Program-made: the position numbers and the translations under genes
Source: Niastella koreensis GR20-10
GTDB lineage: Bacteria > Bacteroidota > Bacteroidia > Chitinophagales > Chitinophagaceae
Assembly (NCBI RefSeq): GCF_000246855.1
Contig: NC_016609.1
Span: 1,240,001 to 1,304,000 of the forward strand
Reading direction: 5' to 3'
DNA length: 64,000 bases
The notes under the pieces: model-generated
The model's input: the letters and a program-made list of their open reading frames with translations, nothing else
Database searches by the model: none
Told to the model about the DNA's origin: nothing
In this document: positions 35,131-44,161 of the stretch, one piece after another
Position numbering within the stretch: the stretch's first letter is position 1
How the letters are laid out: every line of letters starts with the position of its first letter

Positions 35131-37605
35131 TTATTGCATTTCCAATACACAAGCCCAGGAGGCAATCACACTGGTAAGGCTTGTCCAGTAACCATACTTT
35201 TCATAGATCTTCGCTGCCTGGTCCTTATCGAATGTGGCAGACACCTGCGGGTCGGAAGCGTTTCTGATAGACAGCCAATGAGGCGCTTTACTTCCCAATT
35301 CCTCACAGGCAAGGGCTAATACCGCATCGTCCATTTCAACCATCGATCCCAAACCCTGCAGCCCATAATGATTGGTGGCATCGTCGTATGCAAAGATGTC
35401 GGTTGTTACCACCACATTCGGTTCACCAAGAACGGTATCTCCATAAAATATTTTCGGGGCCCTGTTAGATGCCGGAAGCTGGCTGGCATTGGCGCCTATT
35501 AATTTGCCATTTGTTCTTGCCATAATAGAACCATTGTTAAACTTGAAATTGCTATTGAAGGTCTTGCCATTGAAGCTTTCGTTTTTAAAGCGGCCCATGC
35601 AATCGAACCTTACCGTGGTAGCAATAACGGCATCACCGAGAATAAATTTTGATCCAATAGCGCACGCAGTACCCGTAGTAATGATCAGGGAAGCGCCTGT
35701 TTCTTTTGCAATTTGTTTAAACAGGTCCTTAACAGGCATGGACTGTCCGTCGCGGGCCAGATGTAAACTACTTTTAAAGCAGAGTACTTTCTTTCCATTC
35801 AATGAGATCAGAAAATATTTACCCAGGTCCTGGGATTGCATCGAAGGTGAATGTCCGGTGAGGCCGGGAACATATTCCGAAAATTTATGGGTGTATTTAT
35901 ACCACACGTGATTGCCGGTATGGCCGGTTGGCGGCATGGCCACATAACCTGGGGTAAGTGCAGCGGCCATGGCATTGGCTTCGGCGGCCGTCCAGGTAAT
36001 CAGCACGCAATCGCATTTGGGCAAAGGGGCGCCCTGCACTGGCGTGAAATTAACGATCTGCGGGGTGTTGCTTTTATTCGGCCATGGAATGGGTTTAATA
36101 GCGTGACTGGTAACAATGCCCAGGTTAAACATCAGGTTAAAGTCGGCATCGAGCGGGTTATAGTCAATGATCCGTTCTGCATAAGGATCGATGCCTGATG
36201 CAGCGGCAGGTAATTTCCGGGTTGACCGGAGAATAAAATTCTTACCGCTTGGTAATGCCCAGTAAGGATCATGATTAAAACTATCATCAAGCGCCGCATT
36301 CACCAGCTCATTAAATTTCTGGTAATTGCCTGGTTGTTGTAATAAGGCCAGGGTCATGCCGGCAATGATCTGGGCGTCATCCCCGGCTCCGTTGACAGGA
36401 TTGCCTGCCAGCAGGGAAGATGCTATGTGTGAGGCGGCAGATTCATCCGCATCGTCCCAGGTTTCTATGTCCTGGATAGAGTGACCGGCCAACGCATCAA
36501 AGGCCGCCGTTGCAATATAGTTCCCTACCTTACGGGCAGCCAGCTGCATTTGATCCAGTGGCACACTGTTATTGAAGTTTACTGTTTTGCCCGATTTCAC
36601 CCTGGCAAATCCTTCCAGCTCAACGGTTGAGGCGGCAGGCGCACAAATTGTTGCCAGCTCGTCCAGTTGTGCAATGTACCGGTTGGCAATAGCCGGTGTC
36701 AATCCTTTTAAGGCGCCTATAACGCCTTGTGCAAGGGCCAGGCGCAGGATATCGGTTGGGTGATCATCCATATACCCCTGCCCGTCTGAACCTGAATAGG
36801 TGCGTAATAAAGGCGATTTAGGCGGCTGTTTGGCAAACTGGCCAATGAAAACAGCCAACAACGCAGCCAGGTTAACGCCGAAGGATGGGCCAATATTCAA
36901 CAGACCATATACGTCCGAAGCCACTTCATCCATCCAGTAATCCCATAACACGCCCTGCCAGTCGGAATTGCCGGTGAAGAGGCTGTAAACGCCTTTCCTG
37001 ATCTCAGGCAGCAATTTGGGGTTGGCATGCAATACATCATGGCCCCCGGTTTCATGGGCCAGACTGCCATACAGGAACGGATGGCCTGCAAACGTAGCCG
37101 GCAAACTAACTACGCCCACACAGCCGCCAATCATGCTCTTCACCTGTTCTACCGTAATGGTGAAGGGGCCATTTTGAGGATCAGATTGAAAAACGGCCAG
37201 AGGAGGAAGTACTTCCAGCAGGGGCAGATTAAGCCGCACCCGTTTGGAGCTATCGAGGAAGGAGCGATAAAAATTGGAGATCACAGCCAGGAAGCGATGC
37301 AGATCGGCGGTCATCTTTCCGGGCATTTGCTGGTATACAGAACCGGTCAATGATTCAAGCGTGTTCACCCAGTCACTGTCACCTGCCTTTAACCTTTCAA
37401 ACAATCCGGTTAATCTGTGTTCAAGCGGATCTGAATACGCTGTCCGGAATTGAGCAGGCAGTTGCAGGCCACCTGCATTCACCAGTGATCTTACTTTATC
37501 CAATGCCGGTTCTTTCCCAAAAGCCGGCACGGCAGGTTTTAGAAAATTGTACTCCATTAAGGTGTTGTACAAATCATTAAAAGAATGATCTGATGAGTTT
37601 GTCAT
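35131..37605 (-). CDS. HExxGH zinc-peptidase-like / nucleoside-phosphorylase-like fusion
   Basis: An 824-residue protein without signal peptide or membrane helices. Residues 184-189 read HETGGH, the extended HExxGH zinc motif known from M49 dipeptidyl peptidase III. DEVASD at 226-231 supplies a plausible third ligand. The C-terminal part, about 545-824, resembles the MTA/SAH-nucleosidase/phosphorylase superfamily: CDCVLITWTAAEANAM, ASLIITTGTACAI, LGDAVIATTVRFDC, VEMDDAVLALACEELG and WLSIRNASDP. Stand-alone nucleosidases are about 230 residues. The combination suggests a peptidase region coupled to a purine-nucleoside-cleaving or -sensing domain. It is monocistronic, and a CGTGAAAACACCCTT motif lies upstream. 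Confidence 0.75.
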   Translation of the reverse strand: MTNSSDHSFNDLYNTLMEYNFLKPAVPAFGKEPALDKVRSLVNAGGLQLPAQFRTAYSDPLEHRLTGLFERLKAGDSDWVNTLESLTGSVYQQMPGKMTADLHRFLAVISNFYRSFLDSSKRVRLNLPLLEVLPPLAVFQSDPQNGPFTITVEQVKSMIGGCVGVVSLPATFAGHPFLYGSLAHETGGHDVLHANPKLLPEIRKGVYSLFTGNSDWQGVLWDYWMDEVASDVYGLLNIGPSFGVNLAALLAVFIGQFAKQPPKSPLLRTYSGSDGQGYMDDHPTDILRLALAQGVIGALKGLTPAIANRYIAQLDELATICAPAASTVELEGFARVKSGKTVNFNNSVPLDQMQLAARKVGNYIATAAFDALAGHSIQDIETWDDADESAASHIASSLLAGNPVNGAGDDAQIIAGMTLALLQQPGNYQKFNELVNAALDDSFNHDPYWALPSGKNFILRSTRKLPAAASGIDPYAERIIDYNPLDADFNLMFNLGIVTSHAIKPIPWPNKSNTPQIVNFTPVQGAPLPKCDCVLITWTAAEANAMAAALTPGYVAMPPTGHTGNHVWYKYTHKFSEYVPGLTGHSPSMQSQDLGKYFLISLNGKKVLCFKSSLHLARDGQSMPVKDLFKQIAKETGASLIITTGTACAIGSKFILGDAVIATTVRFDCMGRFKNESFNGKTFNSNFKFNNGSIMARTNGKLIGANASQLPASNRAPKIFYGDTVLGEPNVVVTTDIFAYDDATNHYGLQGLGSMVEMDDAVLALACEELGSKAPHWLSIRNASDPQVSATFDKDQAAKIYEKYGYWTSLTSVIASWACVLEMQ

Positions 37606-37935
37606 AAATAAATTTTGATGCGGTTCGAGAATATAGTTGCCTGGCCACAGGACGCGTGGCCTGAAGGTCGGCCGGGTTGGAAAAGGGGTATTAAAGTTAG
37701 TTACATATTATAAGGCACACCCCCCGTGAAAACACCCTTTTTCGGGAGCGGATAGTGCATTATTTGCCAGGAAGGAATTATAAATTTCAATTGAACTCAT
37801 ATGTCGGATATAACAAAAAAATGTTGTTCTTAGTGAGCAAGAGGAGCAATAGGTGCTAATACAATTAGTTTAGTATTTAGCATGTATTTAATACATTTGA
37901 GTTAACGTTAAAATGATAGCTTTAAAACTCCTTCC
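37606..37935. other. Divergent intergenic region
   Basis: 330 bp with no ORF of note. It contains the motif CGTGAAAACACCCTT (37725-37739) embedded in a C-rich then T-rich tract. This motif is shared, with one inserted A, with the region upstream of the TIR gene. Confidence 0.6.
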
Positions 37936-38394
37936 ATGAATTTTATTAAACGGATCTTTCGCAGCAATATGGTCGACTGCCCAAGATGTTTGGGAAAAGG
38001 CCACGTTGACTTAGATGATATAAAGCGGCTTCAAAAGGAATTATACTGGACGCCGGGACAATGCGCTTACTGCAATGGTATAGGGAAAGTACCTCCCGAT
38101 AGAATTGAAAAAGTAAGCGCCGGCTTTGAATACCTGACAGTTAATTTACCTTCCTGGGAAAGATTGAAGGTAATTAACGGAGATGCGGATGCACTGAAAA
38201 GAGCCAGTAAGTTCAAAGAATTGATCGAGAAGTTTGTTGATGAAATTGTACACTTATATTACATTGAAAATAAGGAGCCGGGTGAAATCGCAGACCACTT
38301 CCTGCAAAAGAATAGCAAACGCGATTATTCCGAAGACGAAAAGCAAGACCTGGTTAACTACATAGAAGGTGTAATCAGAAGCAAGATCAAATAA
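37936..38394 (+). CDS. Small zinc-ribbon-like (DnaJ-type CxxCxGxG) protein
   Basis: A 152-residue protein beginning MNFIKRIFRSNMVD. Two CxxCxGxG knuckles (CPRCLGKGHVD and CAYCNGIGKV, residues about 17-53) form one DnaJ-like zinc site. The remaining 95 residues are helical and charged, with FKELIEKFVDEIVHLYYIENKEPGEIADHFL. There are no J-domain residues. A protein-binding or adaptor role is plausible. I do not recognise the C-terminal family. No signal peptide. Confidence 0.75.
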   Translation: MNFIKRIFRSNMVDCPRCLGKGHVDLDDIKRLQKELYWTPGQCAYCNGIGKVPPDRIEKVSAGFEYLTVNLPSWERLKVINGDADALKRASKFKELIEKFVDEIVHLYYIENKEPGEIADHFLQKNSKRDYSEDEKQDLVNYIEGVIRSKIK

Positions 38395-38537
38395 TAAAAA
38401 GCACCGGTCATTTATTTTTATCCACCATTGTCGCTGCTGAAAAAAGGTTAGCATCTGTTACTACAAACAATGGCATTGTTTTGGGAAGGTTAAAAGGGTA
38501 CAATCATGTATCCTTTTTTTAATTTAAACTTTACCTT

Positions 38538-39320
38538 ATGAAGAATTTCGTTTATGCAATGGCGATTGTTGTGCTTGCCGCAGGTTGCAAAAAAAATTCA
38601 GCAACTGACAATGCTACTTCCTCTTCTTCACAAAACGAAGCCGCCGCCAAAGCCCGCGCTTCCACTACCGTTCAGTTCAGCGGCTATACCTGGACCATCC
38701 GCAACACCGGTTCAGCCACAGAGGGCCCGGGGCCTAACGTTTTCAACGGCAGTAATGCCTGGGTTGATGCCAACGGCTGGTTACATTTAAAGATCACCAG
38801 AAACGCCACTACCGGTAAATGGAACTGTGCTGAAATTTACAGCAATCAAAATTTTGGCTATGGCACTTACCAATGGCAGGTAGAAGGGGCCATTGACCAA
38901 TTCGACAAAAACATTGTACTGGGATTGTTTAATTACTCCGGCAATGATGGGTTCGATGAAATGGACATTGAGTTTGCACGTTGGGGCAACAACGCGTGGC
39001 CAAACTTAAACTACACGGTATGGCCTGCTGCCGGTGGCAGTAACAACTGGTCGTACACGAAGAACATGGCACTGAGTGGCACCTATACTACGCATCGTTT
39101 TAAACGCAGCGCCGGTTCGGTAGTATTTAAAAGCCTGGGCGGTTTTTATAACGATGATACCAACCTGTTTGCCAGTGCTACCTGTAGTTCACCTGCAAAC
39201 AGCATCAGTACATTGGGCATGCCCATTCACATGAACCTGTGGCTGTTTGACGGAAATGCACCTGCTGACGGCAAAGAGGTGGAAGTTATTATCCACAGCT
39301 TTACGTATACAGCGGGATAA
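38538..39320 (+). CDS. Glycoside hydrolase family 16-like lipoprotein
   Basis: A 260-residue lipoprotein with lipobox LAAGC17 and a Ser/Ala-rich linker, then a jelly-roll GH16-type domain. The catalytic signature is EMDIE at 141-145 (NDGFDEMDIEFARWG), giving nucleophile and acid/base glutamates. Flanking strands FGYGTYQWQVEGAID and IHMNLWLFDGNAP fit the concave binding sheet. GH16 enzymes cleave beta-1,3/1,4-glucans, laminarin or galactans; the substrate cannot be told. It converges with the long operon, ending 19 bp before its terminator. Confidence 0.88.
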   Translation: MKNFVYAMAIVVLAAGCKKNSATDNATSSSSQNEAAAKARASTTVQFSGYTWTIRNTGSATEGPGPNVFNGSNAWVDANGWLHLKITRNATTGKWNCAEIYSNQNFGYGTYQWQVEGAIDQFDKNIVLGLFNYSGNDGFDEMDIEFARWGNNAWPNLNYTVWPAAGGSNNWSYTKNMALSGTYTTHRFKRSAGSVVFKSLGGFYNDDTNLFASATCSSPANSISTLGMPIHMNLWLFDGNAPADGKEVEVIIHSFTYTAG

Positions 39321-39335
39321 TTAACCGGCCGAAAT

Positions 39336-39370
39336 AAAAAGATCCTGCAGAGTTAACTTTGCAGGATCTA
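39336..39370 (-). terminator. Terminator of the 12-gene TULIP-like/collar operon
   Basis: A long hairpin (10-bp perfect outer stem AGATCCTGCA / TGCAGGATCT, with further inner pairing). On the minus strand it is followed by TTTTTATTT. It lies 16 bp after the stop of the 1304-residue protein gene. Confidence 0.88.
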
Positions 39371-39385
39371 TAGAAAACTACCCGA

Positions 39386-42300
39386 CTAATTGCCCAATAA
39401 ATTCACGGCAGTAACAATAGGGCAGAAAGCACTTAACACAGCCAGTATGGCTTCAGCTGCCTGTGGCGGAAGTCCAAATGTGCCTTCCAATACGCCCCTG
39501 ATCTTATCTTCAATCCATCCAAGCACTTTTGCCGCCATTTCGGCCCAGGCCTTTGGATCAGTGAACAGCTTAATAAGAAAGTCCTTCACCGCATCGAAAC
39601 ATTTGCCTGCCAGATCGGCCAGTTTACCAGCGTTCGCATCCAGACTGATGTCGCCGATCGAATATGAATTGCCTGCCAACTCAAAGCCGGCAGTGAATTT
39701 AGCGCCAAAGTCACCCTTTTGCAGGTCGGCATAGATATTCGACGATGCATACACGCCGGTATTTATATTCCATGTTCCCAGTGGGCCCAGGTCAATAGAT
39801 CCGATGCCAACATTAATATTACCCGTAACCGACAACATTTCGGCGGTAAAGCTGCCGCTCAGGTTTCCTTTAAAGATGCCGCCGAGTGAAGATCCTGTTA
39901 CCTGGAAGCTGGCGCCGCTTTCATTGATGTCAACAAATATGCCCTGGACTGCCCCGAGAATGGTTAATTTACCATTGATAAAGAAGTGTGGCTTTTGAAA
40001 TTTTTCGGGTGCATTGGGCTGGGTGAATGTAGCGATAGATACCTGCGGTCCGCCGGTTCCTTCAAGTGCTGCAATGCTGAAGAAGTTGTCGTTAAGCAGG
40101 CTGATCTTATCCATTTGTGCATCTACCCTGATCCCTTTATTCAATACGATCTCGATATCAGTATCTAATTTGAATAAAAAGATCCGAAGGCTGCCGCTGA
40201 TCTTCATGCCCTGCGGATAATAGAAGGTGCCTATGGAAACACCTGCCGGCGATGGTACAAAATAGAACTGGGCTTCCCGCGACACCTCAATTTCCTGTTT
40301 GCTGTTTTTTACCAGTTGCCAGTGCGTTACGGTTGAGCTGGCGCCTGAGCCTGCCTGTTCGGTTATATACCATTTACCATTATCTGAATCGTTAAAGATC
40401 ATCATCCCCTCGCTCGTGGCAGGAAAGTTTTCCAGCTTACCATAATTCACGAAATCGCTTTGTATTACTTCGCCTTTGAAATTCTTTAAAGCATCTTCGA
40501 GTGTTGCCGATACATTTTTCGGAATAGTAAAGGCGCCGTTTTTGGTGCCTTTGATGGCCACTTCATCCAATGCCGACTTCAGGGGAGCGGGGATTTCTTC
40601 ATTCAATTCACCTGCGAGTTTGTCAACAACATCTCCCAGTGTAATATTGCTTAAGGCGCCTGCGATCATACTTTCGGCCGGGTTCTCCGTATTGACCAAT
40701 ACCGCCAGGGTGCTGTCGAACAGGTTTTCTACCATCAGCTGCGCAGCAAATCCAAAACTAGGTAATCCCTCGAATGAAATACCGAGCTCGAGTGCCAAAC
40801 CGCCCAACTGTAAGGGGCCAAAAGGTAAAGGTTTATCTGTTTTCAGTGTTCCTGATACAAATACGCCATTGGCCACTACCGCAAGTATTACATCGAAGTC
40901 AAGATTATTACCTTCGAGGATTGTTTTCAGCGAAGCTGCCAAACTGAACGCAAACCCGTCACCACCGCCGGCGATCACCATAATGGTTCCGGTTAAACAG
41001 GTATTCTTATAACCAAGTGCCCCGGCGCATGTTCGTTGGCTCACATCTTTTTCAGGTGTAAGAAAGGTGGTGAGCGATACGCCGAGCTGGAATTGTTCTT
41101 TCTGCGTGAGATAGGCTACAAACCCATCCAGCTGTGTACCCTCGGGTATCTTCAGCAAATCGATCAGGGCTCCCATGATATGGTTCTTTTTGGTAAATAC
41201 CGTACTGGTATATAAAAAGAAACCGGGCTGAATGCCACGTGCAATGGCAGGCAGACTGATCTTTGATTTGCCCAGACTGGGTTGTTTAAACTGTTCAAAA
41301 CCCGGAAAGGTAAATGTTTGATCATTTAATGTGGAGACGGCCAGCGTAAACGTCTGGAACGGGAACCACGAAGTAAATGCGTTCACACTGTCAGCTACAC
41401 CGCCTTCCAGGTTGCCGAGCTGATTCAGCTCTATTTGCAACCCGGCCGCAACGCCCCAGCCGCCAGTACCTTTTTTAATCACAAATGCCAGGCTGCCGAT
41501 TTTATCAATGATGGTGCCGAGCTCCATTTTATAATCGCTGCCCATTTTGGTAAGCAGGATATAAGATTGTGTAAAGGTGAGATCGAACCCGCCGGGCAGA
41601 TCGATTTGTTTTTGAATAAGAAAAGACACTATATCGGTAAGTGACACCGTTGGGAAATCACCCCTGATGATCACATCGCCCGGGATCTGGTAATTAGCCG
41701 CTAACGTTACCCCTGCAATTTGAGCGGTTCCAAAAAAAGTGCCCGACAAATCGCCCGATGAAGGCTTCAGCAGGAACATACCTACATTGCTGAATGTTAA
41801 TTCGGTTACACCGAGGGGTATGATCCATGGCTTTGGCTGCTGCGCCATCTGCAGTATAAAGGAATAATAATTTCCCGGTGAAACGGTCAGCGCAACGGTA
41901 TCGATCGACAGATCGCTTACCGGTGGAATACCGGGCGCATATTTAGTCATCAATGATGACAACGGTACATTGAATCCTTCGGCTACTGAAGCCATTATTG
42001 TAAAGCCGGTTGATTTTTGAGCATAGATATTAACCGGGGTGTCTGCAATCTCAACGTTGCCCTGTAGCAATATGTCAATCGCACGGGTTGCTGAATTGAA
42101 CGGGTTTTGCACCGACAATGTTGCAGATGCCGATTTAACCTCGAAATAACCAGGCCAGATATTCCAGTTCAGCTTTGGCATCCCAATCGATATCGAGGCG
42201 GCGCTTACATCCAATCCTTTGTCATACCCGATGGTTACACTGGCGTATTTAATTCCCAGGCCACCAAGATCACCGGTTTGAACCTTGCCGGGAAAAGTAC

Positions 42301-43300
42301 TTACAACATTGTCTATTCCCAATATATCAAGCAGGTCGCTGAAATTGCCAATGGGGGAGTTCTCAAAGTTGGCAATCAGCTGGGCTGCTTTTGCGCCTGG
42401 TGGCGTTACCACGGTAACCCCTATTTGCGCTTTGGCACTGGGGATGGCAAAGGTTCCGGTATAAGCAACCGTTGGTGTAAAGGAGCTGTTCTTTCCAAAC
42501 CAGTCGTTGCTGGCTGGACTATACAGCCTGAAAAAATCGGCGGAGAAACTCATGCTGCCGAGGCTAAACGGTCCGTTGGTAAGCCCGGCTTTCAGGTTAA
42601 TGCCCGGCACCGCGCCCTGCATGTCCCAGGGAAATTGATTGGGTTTCAACGGTGGGGTAATAGATCCGTCATAGGGAAGATTGATAGTTCCCTGTACTAT
42701 AAGTTCACCGCTGCTGCCGATGAGCGTTTCAAACACGCTTAAAATACCGGTTGGTGTTAGATCGGCCCAGAAGTTAATACCGCCGATCACATCCTGGCCT
42801 GCAATCGTTTGTTCGCTGGTTGAAACCAGGAATTGTGCATTGGTCATCTCCAGTGCGTCGAGCGGACTGGTTGGCTCGGAGCCGGGCTGAGATGCATCAT
42901 AAACTGTTGGCAGGTTGGGAAAGCTATCTGAGAATTTCCACCTTTTGGGCGGTGGTGTTGAGCCGATCATTGTATAGCTGAAAAGCGCCTGCACATTTCC
43001 CTGTACCAGGGTAAGCGTAAGCGTTACAGGAACGCTGGTTGGCGTTAACCTGAATCCGCCGGTGCCGCTGATCACAACCGCCGCTCCCTCACTTACGGGG
43101 TTTGCCTTTGCATTGATAATTTCAATGGGCTGGTCATTGTATGCGTAGCGGATGAGCCCGGGTACCAGGTTGGCGGCATCGAGCGATTGCAGGGTGCTGC
43201 CATCGATGATGATCTTTTGGCCGGGAATGGTGCCGTCGTCTGCAATCTGCAATAATGTGCGGATAGGGTTATCTGCCGGCGTTGTTAATTTCTTTTTCAT
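39386..43300 (-). CDS. 1304-residue beta-rich protein of unknown function
   Basis: A very long protein with no signal peptide (MKKKLTTPADNPIRTLLQ) and no obvious membrane helix. The sequence is dominated by alternating hydrophobic strands with recurring phrases such as WKFSDSFPNLP, GTINFWADLTPTG, VTELTFSNVGMFLLKPSSG and GSMSFSADFFRLYSP. This points to repeated beta-sandwich or beta-barrel-like modules along the whole length. The C-terminal 90 residues are amphipathic helices (DPKAWAEMAAKVLGWIEDKIRG). It is the last gene of the operon, so it is probably co-translated with the TULIP-like proteins and may belong to the same lipid-binding assembly. I cannot assign a family. Confidence 0.7.
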   Translation of the reverse strand: MKKKLTTPADNPIRTLLQIADDGTIPGQKIIIDGSTLQSLDAANLVPGLIRYAYNDQPIEIINAKANPVSEGAAVVISGTGGFRLTPTSVPVTLTLTLVQGNVQALFSYTMIGSTPPPKRWKFSDSFPNLPTVYDASQPGSEPTSPLDALEMTNAQFLVSTSEQTIAGQDVIGGINFWADLTPTGILSVFETLIGSSGELIVQGTINLPYDGSITPPLKPNQFPWDMQGAVPGINLKAGLTNGPFSLGSMSFSADFFRLYSPASNDWFGKNSSFTPTVAYTGTFAIPSAKAQIGVTVVTPPGAKAAQLIANFENSPIGNFSDLLDILGIDNVVSTFPGKVQTGDLGGLGIKYASVTIGYDKGLDVSAASISIGMPKLNWNIWPGYFEVKSASATLSVQNPFNSATRAIDILLQGNVEIADTPVNIYAQKSTGFTIMASVAEGFNVPLSSLMTKYAPGIPPVSDLSIDTVALTVSPGNYYSFILQMAQQPKPWIIPLGVTELTFSNVGMFLLKPSSGDLSGTFFGTAQIAGVTLAANYQIPGDVIIRGDFPTVSLTDIVSFLIQKQIDLPGGFDLTFTQSYILLTKMGSDYKMELGTIIDKIGSLAFVIKKGTGGWGVAAGLQIELNQLGNLEGGVADSVNAFTSWFPFQTFTLAVSTLNDQTFTFPGFEQFKQPSLGKSKISLPAIARGIQPGFFLYTSTVFTKKNHIMGALIDLLKIPEGTQLDGFVAYLTQKEQFQLGVSLTTFLTPEKDVSQRTCAGALGYKNTCLTGTIMVIAGGGDGFAFSLAASLKTILEGNNLDFDVILAVVANGVFVSGTLKTDKPLPFGPLQLGGLALELGISFEGLPSFGFAAQLMVENLFDSTLAVLVNTENPAESMIAGALSNITLGDVVDKLAGELNEEIPAPLKSALDEVAIKGTKNGAFTIPKNVSATLEDALKNFKGEVIQSDFVNYGKLENFPATSEGMMIFNDSDNGKWYITEQAGSGASSTVTHWQLVKNSKQEIEVSREAQFYFVPSPAGVSIGTFYYPQGMKISGSLRIFLFKLDTDIEIVLNKGIRVDAQMDKISLLNDNFFSIAALEGTGGPQVSIATFTQPNAPEKFQKPHFFINGKLTILGAVQGIFVDINESGASFQVTGSSLGGIFKGNLSGSFTAEMLSVTGNINVGIGSIDLGPLGTWNINTGVYASSNIYADLQKGDFGAKFTAGFELAGNSYSIGDISLDANAGKLADLAGKCFDAVKDFLIKLFTDPKAWAEMAAKVLGWIEDKIRGVLEGTFGLPPQAAEAILAVLSAFCPIVTAVNLLGN

Positions 43301-43355
43301 AAGCCTGGCGCATTATAGGTTAAATGATTTTGTTGGTTCATTGCGTGTACACCAT

Positions 43356-44111
43356 TTATCGTTTTCCCTTTTTAGCGGGATATGATGTTATGGCGAATTT
43401 GGAATAATCTTTATTGCCGTATATTTCGGCCCACACCTCCACATTGAAAAAACCGGACAGGCTTTGTTCAGTTGGGAAAACAAAATAGCCGAGGTTGGCA
43501 TCGAAAAACTCGTAGAGGGCAGGAAATCTGTCAGACCCCGACAGATCAGGCCGGTAACCGAATGATACAACATGAGCGCTTTTAGCGCCGCTCATGGTAA
43601 TAAGAAAGTAGGAGGGGCCGTTTTTTGCTACATTGGCCCTTATCCGGTGCAATATTTCCATCGAAGCCAGCGCATTGTCTTCTTTGAATTCTTCATGCGT
43701 GAGCATACCCGGACCATACTGTTGTTTGATCCGGTCGTTCATGAATTGTCTGATCTTTGCTATTTGTGCGGGTATCTCATCTTTTTCAGCAATTTCCAGC
43801 TCCAGCTGCAGCAGGTCGAGATCGAGCTTGTATTCATCAAACATGGCTTGTGCTGCCGCTTGTATCTCGATGTATTTGGGTGGAATGCGGCTTTTATTGG
43901 GATAGCGATTCGTTGCATAGCGGATGTCGTTAACAAAATTGGAGGGGCCGGGCTGCCCGGCCTGGTAAGCCGTCGCAAAATCAATGGACATAGCAAAACA
44001 TACACCTTTGCTATTGTAGGCTTTAAGCAGTGAATCGGTGCTTTGATCGACCCAAACAACAAATGCACCTTTGTATTTTTCAACATAGGTTCGCCAGGTT
44101 TCTTTATCCAT
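43356..44111 (-). CDS. YopT-like (C58-type) cysteine protease
   Basis: A 251-residue protein with a papain-type triad in the YopT spacing: C38 (SKGVCFAMSIDFATAY), H180 (SGAKSAHVVSFGY) and D204 in YEFFDANLGYFVFPT, which is the FFDPNxGxF-like block typical of YopT/AvrPphB-type enzymes. The central region (95-165) is a helical insert. No signal peptide. YopT relatives are effectors that cut prenylated host GTPases or process themselves, and the gene's neighbour is a polyprenyl synthase. A housekeeping role is also possible. It lies 50-55 bp from both flanking operon genes. Confidence 0.75.
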   Translation of the reverse strand: MDKETWRTYVEKYKGAFVVWVDQSTDSLLKAYNSKGVCFAMSIDFATAYQAGQPGPSNFVNDIRYATNRYPNKSRIPPKYIEIQAAAQAMFDEYKLDLDLLQLELEIAEKDEIPAQIAKIRQFMNDRIKQQYGPGMLTHEEFKEDNALASMEILHRIRANVAKNGPSYFLITMSGAKSAHVVSFGYRPDLSGSDRFPALYEFFDANLGYFVFPTEQSLSGFFNVEVWAEIYGNKDYSKFAITSYPAKKGKR

Positions 44112-44161
44112 GGTTAATATGGTATTTAATGGTTGCCGTATTTGTTTACTTGGTCACCGGT

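Noticed and set aside
37721-37746. Riboswitch upstream of the peptidase/phosphorylase gene
   Set aside because: C/G-rich tract and dyad are too short, and no known aptamer core was recognised; treated only as a possible protein-binding motif.
42107-42742. 211-codon plus-strand frame within the 1304-residue gene
   Set aside because: Antisense shadow; composition shows no signal, motif or operon context.
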